A model generated the notes under the pieces. The model searched no databases and was not told where the DNA came from. It worked only from the letters and a program-made list of their open reading frames with translations. Below, piece by piece: positions 50,934 to 61,036 of a stretch of DNA of 64,000 bases; within the stretch, counting starts at the first letter, position 1; the number at the start of each line of letters is the position of its first letter. The stretch is taken from NCBI RefSeq assembly GCF_014205225.1, contig NZ_JACHNB010000001.1, forward strand, positions 1,240,001 through 1,304,000, read 5' to 3'. The stretch is from Actinoplanes octamycinicus. GTDB taxonomy: Bacteria; Actinomycetota; Actinomycetes; Mycobacteriales; Micromonosporaceae. The position numbers were made by a program, and so were the translations under genes.

Positions 50934-51923
50934 TCAGAGCAGGCTGGGGTAGGTCACGCCGATCTGGTCGCGGATGGAGTCGAGGAGGTTCATGACTTCG
51001 AGGGTGGTGGTCTGGGAGACGATCGGGCTCTCCAGTTCGCCGGCGGCCAGGCAGCGCTGCACCTCGGCGGCCTCGAACTGGTAGCCGTTGCCCGGGAAGT
51101 CGAAGGTGAAGGTCTCCGGCGCCTTCTCCGGGCGGCTCAGCGTGAACGAGCGGGGCACCATGAAGCCCGGCGGGATGTCGATCCGGCCGTCGGTGCCGGT
51201 GATCGACGCGGCGTTCCGGCTGGCGCCGTTGATGCTGCAGGTGAGCGCGGCGACGGCGCCGGACTGGTAGCCGAGCAGGACGCCGGTGTGCTCGTCGACC
51301 CGTTCCGGGGTGAGGTGTGCCCAGGCCTGCACCGAGATCGGCAGCCCGAGGAACAGGTGGGCCAGGTGGATCGGGTAGACCCCGAGGTCGAGCAGCGCCC
51401 CGCCGCCCAGCTCGGGGGCGCGCAGCCGGTGCTCGGCGGCGAACGGCCCCTGCAGCCCGAAGTCCGCGTGGATCGCGCTGACCCAGCCGATCGCACCCTC
51501 CTCGACCAGCTCGGCGGCCTTGCGGATGGCCGGGTTGCAGCGCATCCACATGGCTTCCATGAGGAACACGCGGTTGGCCCGGGCCGCCTCGATCAGCCGG
51601 GCCGCGGACGGCAGGTCCAGCGTGATCGGTTTCTCCACCAGCACCGCCTTGCCGGCCTCGACGCACTCCAGCGCACCGGCCAGGTGGAAGGCGTGCGGGG
51701 TGGCCACGTAGACCACGTCCACCCCGTCGTCGGCGGCCAGCGCGGTGTACGACCCGTGCGCCCGGGCGAACCCGAACCGCTCGGCGAAGGCGTCGGCGGT
51801 GGCCTGGTTGCGCGAGCCGACCGCGGCCAGCTCGGCCCCCGGCACCAGCGGAAGGTCGGCGGCGAAGGTGGCGGCGATCCCGCCGGGACCGAGAATGCCC
51901 CAGCGAACGTTCTGTCCGGTCAT
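50934..51923 (-). CDS. Gfo/Idh/MocA family oxidoreductase
   Basis: 329 residues. Rossmann GPGGIAATFA, the family EKP motif (VLVEKPITLD), MEAMWMRCNP and LGGGALLDLGVYPIHLA. It is a NAD(P)-dependent sugar or polyol dehydrogenase type; substrate unknown. ATG 51923; an ATG seven codons upstream is also in frame. Confidence 0.9.
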   Translation of the reverse strand: MTGQNVRWGILGPGGIAATFAADLPLVPGAELAAVGSRNQATADAFAERFGFARAHGSYTALAADDGVDVVYVATPHAFHLAGALECVEAGKAVLVEKPITLDLPSAARLIEAARANRVFLMEAMWMRCNPAIRKAAELVEEGAIGWVSAIHADFGLQGPFAAEHRLRAPELGGGALLDLGVYPIHLAHLFLGLPISVQAWAHLTPERVDEHTGVLLGYQSGAVAALTCSINGASRNAASITGTDGRIDIPPGFMVPRSFTLSRPEKAPETFTFDFPGNGYQFEAAEVQRCLAAGELESPIVSQTTTLEVMNLLDSIRDQIGVTYPSLL

Positions 51924-51995
51924 GATCCATACGGTATCGCTCATCCGGTGCCCGGGGAGCCGCCTGAAGGAGCCGGAAGGTGGCACGATCGACCG

Positions 51996-52778
51996 GTGAC
52001 CGAGCCGATGCCACTGCCGCCCGCGATGATGAAGAGGGCCCGGGATTTCACCGGGCCGCCCGCCCCGGCCCGCCCGGCCGCCACGGTGGTCCTGCTGCGG
52101 CCGTCCGGCGACGCCTTCCAGGTGTACGTGCTGCGCCGGATGACCTCGATGGCGTTCGGCGGCGTCTACGCCTTCCCGGGCGGCACCGTCGACCCGTCCG
52201 ACCGTCCGGAGACGCTGCGCGACGACTGGGCGGCCCGGCTCGGCGTGCCCGAGGAGCAGGCCCGGGCGGTGGTCGGCGCGGCCGCCCGGGAGCTGTTCGA
52301 GGAGGCCGGCGTGGTGCTGGCCGGCCCGGCCGCGGAGCCGGACCGGACGGTGGCCGACGCCGGCGATCCGAGCTGGGAGGCGGACCGGGCGGCGGTGCTG
52401 CGCCGCGAGCTGACCATGGCCGAGCTGCTGGCCCGGCGGGGGCTGCGGCTGCGCGACGACCTGCTGCTGCCGTGGGCCCGGTGGATCACCCCGGAGTTCG
52501 AGCCGAAACGGTTCGACACCTGGTTCTTCGCGGCGCTGCTGCCGGAGTCGCAGGAGGCCCGGGACGTCTCCGGCGAGGCCGACCGGACCGCCTGGGTGGA
52601 TCCGCGCGACTCGGCGGACCTGCCGATGCTGCCGCCCACCCGGCACACCCTGGACCAGATCGCCGCGGCCGGCACGATCCCGGGCGTGGTGGCCGCCTCC
52701 GAGCACCGGGACGCGGCCCGCCCGGTGATGCCCCGGATCGACGTCGCGCCGGACGGCACCGCCACGCTGAGTCTGTGA
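51996..52778 (+). CDS. Nudix hydrolase-like protein (large form)
   Basis: 260 residues. Nudix fold with GGVYAFPGGTVDPSD and a divergent box around ARELFEEAGVVL; a 60-residue insertion follows, then TPEFEPKRFDTWFFAALLP and a C-terminal helix. Resembles the NUDT7/8/19-like group that acts on CoA-type substrates, though that is inference. GTG start at 51996. Divergent from the oxidoreductase. Confidence 0.85.
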   Translation: MTEPMPLPPAMMKRARDFTGPPAPARPAATVVLLRPSGDAFQVYVLRRMTSMAFGGVYAFPGGTVDPSDRPETLRDDWAARLGVPEEQARAVVGAAARELFEEAGVVLAGPAAEPDRTVADAGDPSWEADRAAVLRRELTMAELLARRGLRLRDDLLLPWARWITPEFEPKRFDTWFFAALLPESQEARDVSGEADRTAWVDPRDSADLPMLPPTRHTLDQIAAAGTIPGVVAASEHRDAARPVMPRIDVAPDGTATLSL

Positions 52779-52785
52779 GACAACG

Positions 52786-52821
52786 AAGAGCGCCGATTCC
52801 CGTACGGAAATCGGCGCTCTT
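52786..52821. terminator. Bidirectional terminator between the Nudix gene and pstB
   Basis: 11 bp exact (AAGAGCGCCGA/TCGGCGCTCTT) extended by four more with one bulge; five-base loop CGTAC; followed by TTGTG. Lies seven bases after the Nudix stop and nine before the pstB stop. Confidence 0.88.
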
Positions 52822-52830
52822 GTGACAACC

Positions 52831-53607
52831 TCAACCGAAGCGGCCGGTGATGTAGTCCTCGGTCTTCTTCTGCGACGGGTTGCTGAAGATCTTCTGGGTG
52901 TCGTCGTACTCGATCAGACGCCCCGGCTCGCCGGTCTTGTCGATCGAGAAGAAGCCGGTCTTGTCGCTGACCCGGGCGGCCTGCTGCATGTTGTGCGTGA
53001 CGATGATGATCGTGAAGCGGTCCTTCAGCTTGAACATCAGGTCCTCGATCGCCAGCGTCGAGATCGGGTCGAGCGCCGAGCAGGGCTCGTCCATCAGCAC
53101 GACCTGCGGCTCGACCGCGATCGTCCGGGCGATGCAGAGCCGCTGCTGCTGACCGCCGGAGAGGCCGGCGCCGGGCCGGTCCAGCCGGTCCTTGACCTCG
53201 TCCCAGAGGTTCGCCGAGCGCAGCGACTTCTCCGCGGCGTCGTCCAGGATCGACTTCTTCTTGACCCCGTTGAGCTTGAGGCCGGCCACCGCGTTCTCGT
53301 AGATCGACATGGTCGGGAACGGGTTCGGCCGCTGGAAGACCATGCCGATCATGCGACGCACCGCGGTGATGTCCACGTCCGGGTCGTAGATGTTCTGGTC
53401 GTCGATGGTGAGCCGGCCCTCGATCCGGGCGTTCGGCAGGACCTCGTGCATGCGGTTGATCGACCGGAGGAAGGTCGACTTGCCGCAGCCGGACGGGCCG
53501 ATCAGGGCGGTGATGGTCTTCGGCTCGACGACCATCGAGACGTTGTCGATCGCCTTGAACGAGCCGTAGTAGGAGGAGACGTTGCTCGCCTCGATGCGCT
53601 TGGCCAT
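52831..53607 (-). CDS. pstB: Phosphate ABC transporter ATP-binding protein PstB
   Basis: 258 residues: Walker [11 protein letters not shown]-loop, [13 protein letters not shown] signature, Walker [15 protein letters not shown] in [13 protein letters not shown]. It drives high-affinity phosphate import. Last gene of pstS-pstC-pstA-pstB. Confidence 0.96.
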   Translation of the reverse strand: MAKRIEASNVSSYYGSFKAIDNVSMVVEPKTITALIGPSGCGKSTFLRSINRMHEVLPNARIEGRLTIDDQNIYDPDVDITAVRRMIGMVFQRPNPFPTMSIYENAVAGLKLNGVKKKSILDDAAEKSLRSANLWDEVKDRLDRPGAGLSGGQQQRLCIARTIAVEPQVVLMDEPCSALDPISTLAIEDLMFKLKDRFTIIIVTHNMQQAARVSDKTGFFSIDKTGEPGRLIEYDDTQKIFSNPSQKKTEDYITGRFG

Positions 53608-53623
53608 GGTGGGGGAACCTCTT

Positions 53624-54709
53624 TTACCGGGTCAGTTTGTTGCGGCGGGCGAGCAGCTTGGCGCCGATGGTGAAGATCAGCACGAGCGCGACCAGCGTCA
53701 GCGCGGCGGTCCAGGCCCGGGCCGGCGCGTACTTCGAGGCGTCGCCGGCCTGCTGGAACACGTAGAGCGCCAGCGACGACTGGCCACCACTGAACGGGTC
53801 GAAGTTGATCCGGGCGAGGCCACCCGCGACCAGCAGCACCGGGGCGGTCTCGCCGGCCGCGCGGGCGATGGCGAGCATGACGCCGGTGACGATGCCGGGC
53901 GCCGCGGTGGGCAGGACCACCTTGATGATCGTCTTCCACTGCGGGACGCCGAGCGCGTACGCGCCCTCCCGCAGCGGACCGGGCACCAGGCGGAGCATCT
54001 CCTCGGTGGAGCGCACGATGGTCGGCAGCATCAGCACGGTCAGCGCGAGCGCCGCGGCGAAGCCGGAGTACTGCGGGTTCCCGTCGTTGAACCACGGGCT
54101 GACGATCAGCACCCAGAAGGACAGGACGAACAGGCCGGCCACGATCGACGGGATGCCGGTCATCACGTCCACGAAGAAGCGGACCGTGCCGGCGAACCGG
54201 CCCTTGCCGTACTCGACCAGGTAGATCGCGCCGAGCACGCCGAGCGGCACGGCGAACAGGGTGGCGATGCCGACCTGCTCCAGGGTGCCGATGATGGCGT
54301 GGTAGGCGCCGCCGTTCGCGTCCCGGGCGCCGATGTTCGCCATCGAGGAGCCGAAGAAGTCGCCGTCCAGGCGCTCCACGCCCTTGGAGACCAGCGTCCA
54401 GACCACCGAGGCGAGCGGCAGCACGGCCAGCACGCAGGCGGTGTAGATGGCGGTCTGCCACATCCGGTTGCGGGCGGCCCGCTTGCCCTCCACCCGGGCC
54501 GCCGCGACGTTGAGCCCGACCAGGTAGAGCACGCCGGCCAGGACGGCCACCAGGACCCAGTTGCCGACGCCGGTGCCGAGCACCACGGCGGCCGACAGCA
54601 CGATCGCGGCGGCGGCCACCGCCAGGTTGGCGGCCAGCGGGAACTTGCGGCTGCGAATGTTGTCCGGCGTCATCACGACGCCCGGCATCTCGCGATCAAG
54701 AAGACTCAT
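53624..54709 (-). CDS. pstA: Phosphate ABC transporter permease PstA
   Basis: 361 residues. Two or three extra N-terminal membrane helices precede the standard permease domain ([58 protein letters not shown], the EAA loop). ATG at 54709 overlaps the pstC stop in ATGA. Confidence 0.94.
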   Translation of the reverse strand: MSLLDREMPGVVMTPDNIRSRKFPLAANLAVAAAAIVLSAAVVLGTGVGNWVLVAVLAGVLYLVGLNVAAARVEGKRAARNRMWQTAIYTACVLAVLPLASVVWTLVSKGVERLDGDFFGSSMANIGARDANGGAYHAIIGTLEQVGIATLFAVPLGVLGAIYLVEYGKGRFAGTVRFFVDVMTGIPSIVAGLFVLSFWVLIVSPWFNDGNPQYSGFAAALALTVLMLPTIVRSTEEMLRLVPGPLREGAYALGVPQWKTIIKVVLPTAAPGIVTGVMLAIARAAGETAPVLLVAGGLARINFDPFSGGQSSLALYVFQQAGDASKYAPARAWTAALTLVALVLIFTIGAKLLARRNKLTR

Positions 54710-55776
54710 GCGGCACTGTCCCGGAACTCGCGGCGACGGTAGATGATCGCCCGCGCGGTCATGTTGACGACCAGCGTGATGGCGAACAGCACCAGGCCGG
54801 AGGCGATCAGGGCACCGCGGCCGGTGTCGTTCGCCTCGTTGAAGGAGTTGGCGATGTTCGCGGCGATCGAGTTGCCGCCGGACTGGATCAGGTTGAACGA
54901 GATGTTCCAGGTGATACCGAGGGTGAGCGCCAGCGCGATGGTCTCGCCGAGGGCGCGGCCCAGGCCGAGCATCACGGCGGCGACCACGCCGGGCTTGCCG
55001 TACGGCAGGACCGCGGTGCGGATCATCTCCCACTTGGTCGCGCCGAGCGCCAGCGCGGCCTCCTCGTTCATCGCCGGGGTCTGCTGGAAGACCTCCCGGG
55101 AGAGCGAGGTGACGATCGGCAGCACCATGATCGCGAGGACCACGCCGCCGAGCATGATCGACTGCCCGAACGGGCCCTCGCCACCGAAGATCGGCAGCCA
55201 GCCGAAGTAGTGGTTCAGCCAGACCGAGAACTCGCGGATCGGCTCCTGGAAGACGTCGCGTCCCCAGAGGCCGAAGACCACGCTGGGCACCGCGGCGAGC
55301 AGGTCGATCGCGAAGCCCAGCGGGGTGGCCAGCCGCTTCGGCGCGTAGTGCGACAGGAACAGCGCGATCCCCAGCGCGATCGGCACCGCGACGAGCAGCG
55401 CGATGATCGACGACAGCAGGGTGCCGAAGGCCAGCACGGAGATGCCGAAGGCCGGCTCCGCCGCGTTCGGGTTCCAGCGGTTGTAGGTCAGGAAGTTCTC
55501 GGTGTCGGCCGAGAGGGCCGGCACCGCCTTGGAGATCAGGAAGACGGCGATCGCGACGATGATGACCAGCACCATCGCGCCGGCAGCCCGGGAAATCCCG
55601 CGGAAGCCGGTCTCCATGGAGAACCGGGCCTTCTTGGGGAGGGCGCCGCCGCCACCGAAGGGGGGCTCGTCGTAACTGCCCGGTGGCATGCCGGAGCCGG
55701 CGCCCCGGGCGTGACGTCCAGTCACACCCAGGTCGCCGGCGGTGGCGTTCACCGAGCGAGAGGGATAGTCACCCAT
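54706..55776 (-). CDS. pstC: Phosphate ABC transporter permease PstC
   Basis: 356 residues, six membrane helices after a Gly/Pro-rich cytoplasmic start of about 55 residues. EAA loop NEEAALALGATKWEMIRTAVLPYGKPGVVAAVMLGLGRALGETIA. Pairs with PstA. Confidence 0.94.
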   Translation of the reverse strand: MGDYPSRSVNATAGDLGVTGRHARGAGSGMPPGSYDEPPFGGGGALPKKARFSMETGFRGISRAAGAMVLVIIVAIAVFLISKAVPALSADTENFLTYNRWNPNAAEPAFGISVLAFGTLLSSIIALLVAVPIALGIALFLSHYAPKRLATPLGFAIDLLAAVPSVVFGLWGRDVFQEPIREFSVWLNHYFGWLPIFGGEGPFGQSIMLGGVVLAIMVLPIVTSLSREVFQQTPAMNEEAALALGATKWEMIRTAVLPYGKPGVVAAVMLGLGRALGETIALALTLGITWNISFNLIQSGGNSIAANIANSFNEANDTGRGALIASGLVLFAITLVVNMTARAIIYRRREFRDSAA

Positions 55777-55817
55777 CTACGCGCTCGCTGTCGTCTCGGA
55801 GGGATTGTCGAACCGGG

Positions 55818-56921
55818 TCAGGACAGCTTGTCGACCGACGCGGCAACCTTGGCGCGCACCGTCTCGGGCAGCGGCGCGTAGCCCAGGTCGGCCAGCTTCT
55901 TCTGGCCCTCGGCGGAGGCGGTGTACTTCAGGAAGCCCTGAACCGCCTTGCCCTTGGCGGCGTCCGCGTACTTGGTGCAGACGATCTCGTAGGTCGCCAG
56001 GACGATCGGGTAGGCGCCGGCCGTCTTGGTGTTGTAGTCGATGTCCAGCTTCAGGTCGTCGCCGGTGCCCTTGACCGTCGCGCCCTCGATCGCCTTGCCG
56101 GCGGCCTCGGGGGTCAGCTCGGTGTACTCACCGGCGCCGTTCTTGACCTTGGCCATCTTCAGGCTGCTGTTCTCCGCGAAGGACAGCTCGACGTAGGAGA
56201 TGGTGTTCGGGGTGCTCTTGATCTTGGCGGCCACACCGTCCGACTTCGGCGCGCCGGTGCCACCCTTGGTGGCCGGCCACACCTTGGAGTGGTCGAAGGT
56301 CCAGTCCTTCTCCGCGGTCTTGCTCAGGTACTTGGTGAAGTTGTCGGTGGTGCCGGACTCGTCCGAGCGGTGCACCGCCTCGATGGTGGCCGACGGCAGC
56401 TTGGCGTCGGCGTTCTCCGCCTTGATCGCCGGGTCGTCCCACTTGGTGATGGTGCCGGCGAAGATCTTCGCGATCGTGCTCGGCGACAGCTGCAGGCCGT
56501 CGGCGCCGTCCACGTTGTAGACCACCGCGATCGGGCCGGTGACCATCGGGAGGTTGAGCGCCGGCGAGCCGCACTTGGCGTCGGCCTGGGGCTGCTCGTC
56601 GTCCTTCAGGGCGGAGTCGGAACCGGCGAAGTCGGCCAGGCCCGAGATGAAGGCCTTGACGCCGGCGCCGGAGCCGGTGCCCTGGTAGTCGATCTTGGCG
56701 TCGGCACAGGCCGCGGTGTACGCCTTGATCCACTCGTCCATGGCGTTCTTCTGAGCGCTCGAGCCCTGAGCCGTCAGGGTGCCACCGGCACAGGTGCCGG
56801 CGGACGGAGCCGCGGCGCCGGTGTCCGAGCCCTTGTCGTTGTTGTCCGAGCCGCACGCGGTGAGCGCGATCGTCGCAGTCAAAGCAATGCCGGCAACGAG
56901 ACCGGACCGCTGGAACTTCAC
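55818..56921 (-). CDS. pstS: Phosphate-binding lipoprotein PstS
   Basis: 367 residues. Lipoprotein signal with lipobox LTAC (Cys23). Phosphate-site motifs LTAQGSSAQKNAMDEWI, GSGAGVKAFISGLADFAGSDSAL, RSDESGTTDNFTKYL. First gene of the pst operon, behind a PHO box. ATG start. Confidence 0.96.
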   Translation of the reverse strand: MKFQRSGLVAGIALTATIALTACGSDNNDKGSDTGAAAPSAGTCAGGTLTAQGSSAQKNAMDEWIKAYTAACADAKIDYQGTGSGAGVKAFISGLADFAGSDSALKDDEQPQADAKCGSPALNLPMVTGPIAVVYNVDGADGLQLSPSTIAKIFAGTITKWDDPAIKAENADAKLPSATIEAVHRSDESGTTDNFTKYLSKTAEKDWTFDHSKVWPATKGGTGAPKSDGVAAKIKSTPNTISYVELSFAENSSLKMAKVKNGAGEYTELTPEAAGKAIEGATVKGTGDDLKLDIDYNTKTAGAYPIVLATYEIVCTKYADAAKGKAVQGFLKYTASAEGQKKLADLGYAPLPETVRAKVAASVDKLS

Positions 56922-56986
56922 GGTTGTTGTCCCCTTCGGGTTCAGTGCAGCCGGTCGCTCACCGGCTCGAAGGGAAAACTAAGAGT

Positions 56987-57030
56987 GCCAAGTGACCTGC
57001 GAACCGGTCGCAAATGAACTGGGAGTGAAC
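56987..57030 (-). promoter_or_regulatory. PHO box: four 11-bp direct repeats upstream of pstS
   Basis: On the - strand GTTCACT (57030), GTTCATT (57019), CGGTTCG (shifted, in the 57008 unit) and GGTCACT (56997) are placed 11 bases apart, matching the PhoP-binding GTTCACC direct repeats of actinobacteria. The first and second units are strongest. Ends 66 bases before the pstS ATG. Confidence 0.8.
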
Positions 57031-57175
57031 ACGTTCGGCCGTCGAGATGGCCAAGCCCTGATTGCCAGTTGTCCGTTAAGTGAACCGCGCGCCCCCCATC
57101 CGAAATGTCGGATATGCTGGCGCGCTCGTGACCTCAGCGAGATATCGGCTTGTCCGGGGCGTTACCTGAAGCCGT

Positions 57176-58009
57176 TCACCGGCTGTAGTTGATGTCCGCC
57201 TGGTAGACGTCGAACCCGAGGCGCCGGTAGAGCTTCACGGCGGCGGTGTTCGACTCGTCGACATAGAGCCCGGCGACGGTCAGGCCGGCGGCGGCCAGAT
57301 GCCGCAGCCCGGCCACGCTCAGCGCGGCGCCCAGGCCGCGGCGGTGCCCGGACGGGTCCACTCCGAGCACGTAGATCTCGCCGAGCGCGGGCTCGGTGTC
57401 GGTGGCCGGGTGCACCTTGGTCCAGTGGAAGCCGAGCAGGGTGTCGGCGATGTCCACGGCGAGCAGGAAGCCGGCCGGGTCGAACCACGGCTCCGCCTCG
57501 CGCAGCCGGAGATCCTCGATCGTCCAGCGGCCCTGCTCCGGGTGCTCGGCGAAGGCTTTCGCGTTCACCTCGAGCCAGGACTGCTCGTCGGCGCCGGGCC
57601 GGAAGCCGCGCACGGTCACACCGGCCGGCAGCGGGATGTCCGGCAGCGGCTCGAGCAGCGAGCGGCGCATCTGCCAGAGCACCCGGGCCCGGGTGAAGCC
57701 GTGCCGCTCGGCGAAGGCGCGCGCGCCGGGATCGTCGCCGTGCGCCCAGATCCGCAGTGGCCCGTCGCCGGCGGCGGCGAGCAGCGCGGTGCCGTGCCCC
57801 CGGCGGCGGTGCGCCGGGTGCACGACGAGCTCACCGGACCCGTCCTCGACGAACAGGTAACCGGCGAGGCTGCCGTCCTCGGCGCGGGCCAGCAGATGCC
57901 GGCCGCCGCCGTTGCGGACGCGCAGCACCACGTCCTCGGAAAGGGGATAGTCCGCCGCCTCGGCCAGGGCCAGGACGGCATCGCTCTCGGCGGCGGACAG
58001 CCTCTCCAT
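57176..58009 (-). CDS. mshD: Mycothiol synthase MshD
   Basis: 277 residues: two GNAT domains (AGYLFVEDGSGELVVHPAHRRRGHGTALL and GEIYVLGVDPSGHRRGLGAALS, with VDESNTAAVKLYRRLGF at the end). It acetylates Cys-GlcN-Ins, the last step of mycothiol synthesis. Starts 11 bases after the glnR stop; the same glnR-mshD pair is found in mycobacteria (Rv0818-Rv0819). Confidence 0.93.
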   Translation of the reverse strand: MERLSAAESDAVLALAEAADYPLSEDVVLRVRNGGGRHLLARAEDGSLAGYLFVEDGSGELVVHPAHRRRGHGTALLAAAGDGPLRIWAHGDDPGARAFAERHGFTRARVLWQMRRSLLEPLPDIPLPAGVTVRGFRPGADEQSWLEVNAKAFAEHPEQGRWTIEDLRLREAEPWFDPAGFLLAVDIADTLLGFHWTKVHPATDTEPALGEIYVLGVDPSGHRRGLGAALSVAGLRHLAAAGLTVAGLYVDESNTAAVKLYRRLGFDVYQADINYSR

Positions 58010-58020
58010 CGACGGTGCGG

Positions 58021-58743
58021 TCAGACCGGGAGGGAGACCGGGTCGTTGTCCGGCAGCTGGCGGCCGGACGGCGGGACCACGAACTTGTAGCCCACCTGGC
58101 GCACGGTGCCGATCATCGACTCGTACTCCGAGCCGAGCTTGGCCCGCAGGCGCCGGACGTGCACGTCGACGGTGCGGGTGCCGCCGAAGTAGTCGTAGCC
58201 CCAGACCTCGCGCAGCAGCTGGTCGCGGGTGAAGACCCGGCCCGGGTGCTGGGCGAGGAACTTGAGCAGCTCGAACTCCTTGTAGGTGAGGTCGAGCGGG
58301 CGGCCCTTCAGCTTCGCGGCGTAGGTGTCCGGGTCGATGTTCAGCTCGCCGGCCCGGATCGAGCCGCCGGCCCCGGCGGTCGCGTTGTTCAGCCGGCCGA
58401 CGCTGAGCCGCAGCCGGGCCTCGACCTCGGCCGGGCCGGCGCTGGCCAGGATCACGTCGTCGACGCCCCAGTCGGCGTTCAGCGCGATCAGGCCGGCCTC
58501 GGTGACCACCGCGATCAGCGGGACCCCGATGCCGGTGGCATGCAGCATCCGGCAGGTGGCACGCGCCTCGGACAGCTCGGAACGGGCGTCGACCAGGACT
58601 GCGTCCGGGCTCGGACCGGAGACCAGCGTGCGCACGTCACGGGGGGCGGTCCGAACCGAGTGGGGCAGCAGGTCCAGGGCGGGCAGCACGGCGGAAGGCT
58701 CACCGGCACGTGCCGTCACCAACAGAAGGATCTCCACACTCAC
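58021..58743 (-). CDS. glnR: GlnR-type orphan response regulator
   Basis: 240 residues. N-terminal receiver-like domain [57 protein letters not shown], lacking the full acidic phospho-pocket as in other GlnR proteins. Winged helix with [55 protein letters not shown]. Controls nitrogen assimilation in actinobacteria. Followed by mshD. Confidence 0.88.
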   Translation of the reverse strand: MSVEILLLVTARAGEPSAVLPALDLLPHSVRTAPRDVRTLVSGPSPDAVLVDARSELSEARATCRMLHATGIGVPLIAVVTEAGLIALNADWGVDDVILASAGPAEVEARLRLSVGRLNNATAGAGGSIRAGELNIDPDTYAAKLKGRPLDLTYKEFELLKFLAQHPGRVFTRDQLLREVWGYDYFGGTRTVDVHVRRLRAKLGSEYESMIGTVRQVGYKFVVPPSGRQLPDNDPVSLPV

Positions 58744-58981
58744 CTCCGTCCTCGCGGCGCGAGGCCGCTCGGGTGACCCGGTCTGCGCAGCTCAGAGCTC
58801 CGCCACCGGAGAGACTGGGCCCGGCGTCACCGACGGGTGGGTTGCGGTTACCTTAACCGATCCATCGGTGGTCACCACGGCTTCGCACCCGCAAGTGACG
58901 TACTAAACCCCTGTTCGCCGGGTTCGTAACGCGCCTTTTACAAAGTTGGGTGCCAGCCGGGCTTCTGGCACGATCGCAGGC
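58744..58981. other. Divergent promoter region of glnR and the membrane protein gene
   Basis: 238 bases. A GTAAC-N6-TTTAC sequence at about 58927-58943 vaguely resembles half a GlnR box. No clear terminators or RNA genes seen. Confidence 0.35.
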
Positions 58982-59995
58982 GTGTTCCCCTCCATGCCGC
59001 AGGACGACCCCTGGGATGCCGACGCCTCCCGTGACGTCGCGCGTCTGACCCCGGGCCGCCCCAAAGCCGGGATGTACGGCGCCGTGCCGGACGACGAGCC
59101 CGAGGAGCGGCCCTCCTCCGCCGATCCGGAGACGGAGGACGAGGAGGAGTTCGAGGAGATCGAGGTCGTCCCGGTCCGGCCCAAGCTGTCGGTGGCGATC
59201 GGCGGGTTCGCGGCGCTGCTCGGCGCGGCCCTGATCGCCGGGACGCTGACCACCGGCCCGGACAACCGCACGGCGTACGCGATCATCCTGTTCGGCGTCC
59301 AGCTGCTCGGCCTGCTCGCCTGGACCATGGCACTGAACCCACCGGCCCGCTCGGCGACCGCCGCGATCAGCGGCGGCACCGGCCTGGTGGCCTGCTATCT
59401 GGCGGCCACCAGCGAGCAGCCCGGGCTGCTGCCCCTGCTCTACGTCGCGGTGGCCGGATTCCTGGTGGCGCTCGGCGGCCAGCTGGTCCGGGCCGACGAC
59501 CGGCACCGGGTCGGCGACTCGTGGCGCACCACGCTGCTGATCGTGCTCGGCGTGGTGGCCTACGCGATCCCGATCGTGCTGACCCGGCAGTCGCTCGGCT
59601 CGCAGGCGATCCTGGTCTGCTGCACCGGCGCCGGGCTGGCGCTGCTGGTCTCCCGGCTGACCGACGCGGTGCTCCCGAAACCGCGGATCGCCGCGCAGGT
59701 GCCCCGCGGCGCCGCCGGCATCGTGCTGGGCGCGATGGTCGGCACCTTCGCCACCGCCTGGCTGGGCAGTCAGCTGATCTTCCCGTTCACCCCGGCCAAG
59801 GGCGCGGTGGCCGGCCTGATCGCGGCGGTCGCGGCGATCCTGGTCGACCTGGCGGTGAACTTCGGCGAGGCGGGCCGCCGGCTGGCCGGCGAGGCGCCGA
59901 CCTTCTGGCTGGCCCGGCACATGACCGGCCCGCTCGGCGGGTTCGCGCTCACCTTCGCCGCCGCCTACGCGCTCGTGCACCTCTATCTCACCTGA
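58982..59995 (+). CDS. Membrane protein of unknown function
   Basis: 337 residues. Acidic cytoplasmic N-terminus (about 1-70, with EDEEEFEEIEVV), then eight or nine membrane helices arranged as strings of Ala/Leu/Val. I recognise no transporter motif. GTG at 58982 chosen; ATG at 58994 possible. Confidence 0.75.
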   Translation: MFPSMPQDDPWDADASRDVARLTPGRPKAGMYGAVPDDEPEERPSSADPETEDEEEFEEIEVVPVRPKLSVAIGGFAALLGAALIAGTLTTGPDNRTAYAIILFGVQLLGLLAWTMALNPPARSATAAISGGTGLVACYLAATSEQPGLLPLLYVAVAGFLVALGGQLVRADDRHRVGDSWRTTLLIVLGVVAYAIPIVLTRQSLGSQAILVCCTGAGLALLVSRLTDAVLPKPRIAAQVPRGAAGIVLGAMVGTFATAWLGSQLIFPFTPAKGAVAGLIAAVAAILVDLAVNFGEAGRRLAGEAPTFWLARHMTGPLGGFALTFAAAYALVHLYLT

Positions 59996-60065
59996 ACCCT
60001 CCGTTTCCGGGGACCGTGGACGTGGGCATGTACGGTCCTCAACAGCCCACGACCCGGGAGGCCCC

Positions 60066-60857
60066 GTGACCGAGGAGTACGCGACCGACCAGCGCCCGCG
60101 CCGCCGCCGGGGCCGGGGGCTCCTGATCGCTGTCGTGGTGCTGCTGCTCCTGCTGCTCGGCGGCCTGCTGGTGGTCGACCGGTACGGCGCGTCGTACGCC
60201 GAAGGGGTGATCGGGGACAAGGTCGCCGAGCAGGTGGCCGCGCGGAAGGCCAGCAGCGACACCCCCGAGGTGGACATCAAGGGCGTCCCGTTCCTGACCC
60301 AGGTGGCCCGCGGGGAGTACCAGGAGATCCAGATCCAGCTTCCGAACTTCACCGGCCCGACCGGCACCGGCGACAAGATCCACATGGACCTGCTGGACAT
60401 CCGCGCACGGGACGTGAAGGCGCCGCTCGACGCGCTGCGCAGCGGCCAGGGCACCGTGGTGGCCGGCACTCTGACCGGCACCGGCACCCTGGACTACCCG
60501 CAGCTGGTCGAGCTGATCGGGCAGAAGGGTCTGAAGCTCGCCGAGAAGGACGGCAAGCTGGTCGGCTCGGCTCAGGTGGCCGCGCTCGGGCAGCAGTTCG
60601 ACGTCTCCGGCACCGCCAAGCTGACCGTGGTCGACGGCGGGATCCGGGTCCGTTTCGCGGATGTGAAGGCGGCGAATCTGCCGGACCTGCCGGTGATCCA
60701 GAACCTGGTGCAGTCCTACGTCGACAAGCTCAGCCTCGACCTGCCCGCGCCGGAGCTTCCGCTGCAGCTCAAGGTACGCACGCTGACCCCCGAGCCGGAC
60801 GGGCTGAAGGTGACGTTCGGGGCCAACGACGTGAACCTCAACGCCGGCGGCCTGTGA
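60066..60857 (+). CDS. DUF2993 (LmeA-like) envelope protein
   Basis: 263 residues. Basic N-terminus (RPRRRRGRG), one membrane helix (about 19-37), then a beta-rich domain with VDIKGVPFLTQVARGEYQEIQIQLPNF. LmeA of mycobacteria matures lipomannan; its gene (Rv0817c) lies in the same neighbourhood as cysA2-sseC2 and mshD, as here. GTG start with GGGAGG upstream. Confidence 0.87.
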   Translation: MTEEYATDQRPRRRRGRGLLIAVVVLLLLLLGGLLVVDRYGASYAEGVIGDKVAEQVAARKASSDTPEVDIKGVPFLTQVARGEYQEIQIQLPNFTGPTGTGDKIHMDLLDIRARDVKAPLDALRSGQGTVVAGTLTGTGTLDYPQLVELIGQKGLKLAEKDGKLVGSAQVAALGQQFDVSGTAKLTVVDGGIRVRFADVKAANLPDLPVIQNLVQSYVDKLSLDLPAPELPLQLKVRTLTPEPDGLKVTFGANDVNLNAGGL

Positions 60858-60925
60858 TCCGCGCCTCGTCCCGGATCGTGGTCGGTACTGTTCCGCGCTC
60901 TGGAACCGCTGGTAGGGTCCGTTCT

Positions 60926-61000
60926 ATGAGCCCGTTGCTCACGAAAAGGCGCGCGATCGACCTGTGTCGCGTGGCCGCGTGCCTGTGTCGCTCCGTCTGA
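60926..61000 (+). CDS. Cysteine-rich leader peptide of the sulfur gene pair
   Basis: 24 residues, MSPLLTKRRAIDLCRVAACLCRSV. It has the LLTKRR-xDLxRV-xxxxCR pattern of actinobacterial leader peptides found ahead of sulfur genes. Three Cys in the last eleven residues would make ribosomes stall when Cys-tRNA is scarce. A TAGGGT -10-like box sits eight bases upstream. Confidence 0.8.
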   Translation: MSPLLTKRRAIDLCRVAACLCRSV

Positions 61001-61036
61001 CTGACGGAGCCGCTCGGTGCTGAGCACCCTCTTCTT
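60991..61036 (+). promoter_or_regulatory. Attenuator downstream of the leader peptide
   Basis: Hairpin 1 (60991-60997 with 61003-61009) overlaps the leader stop codon; hairpin 2 (GGTGC-TGA-GCACC, 61016-61028) is followed by the pyrimidine run CTCTTCTTCT. Arrangement suggests transcription attenuation by Cys-codon stalling; the switching structure itself is inferred. Confidence 0.5.

Noticed and set aside
58927..58943. GlnR box upstream of glnR
   Set aside because: Only one half resembles GTNAC; the second half reads TTTAC instead of GAAAC.
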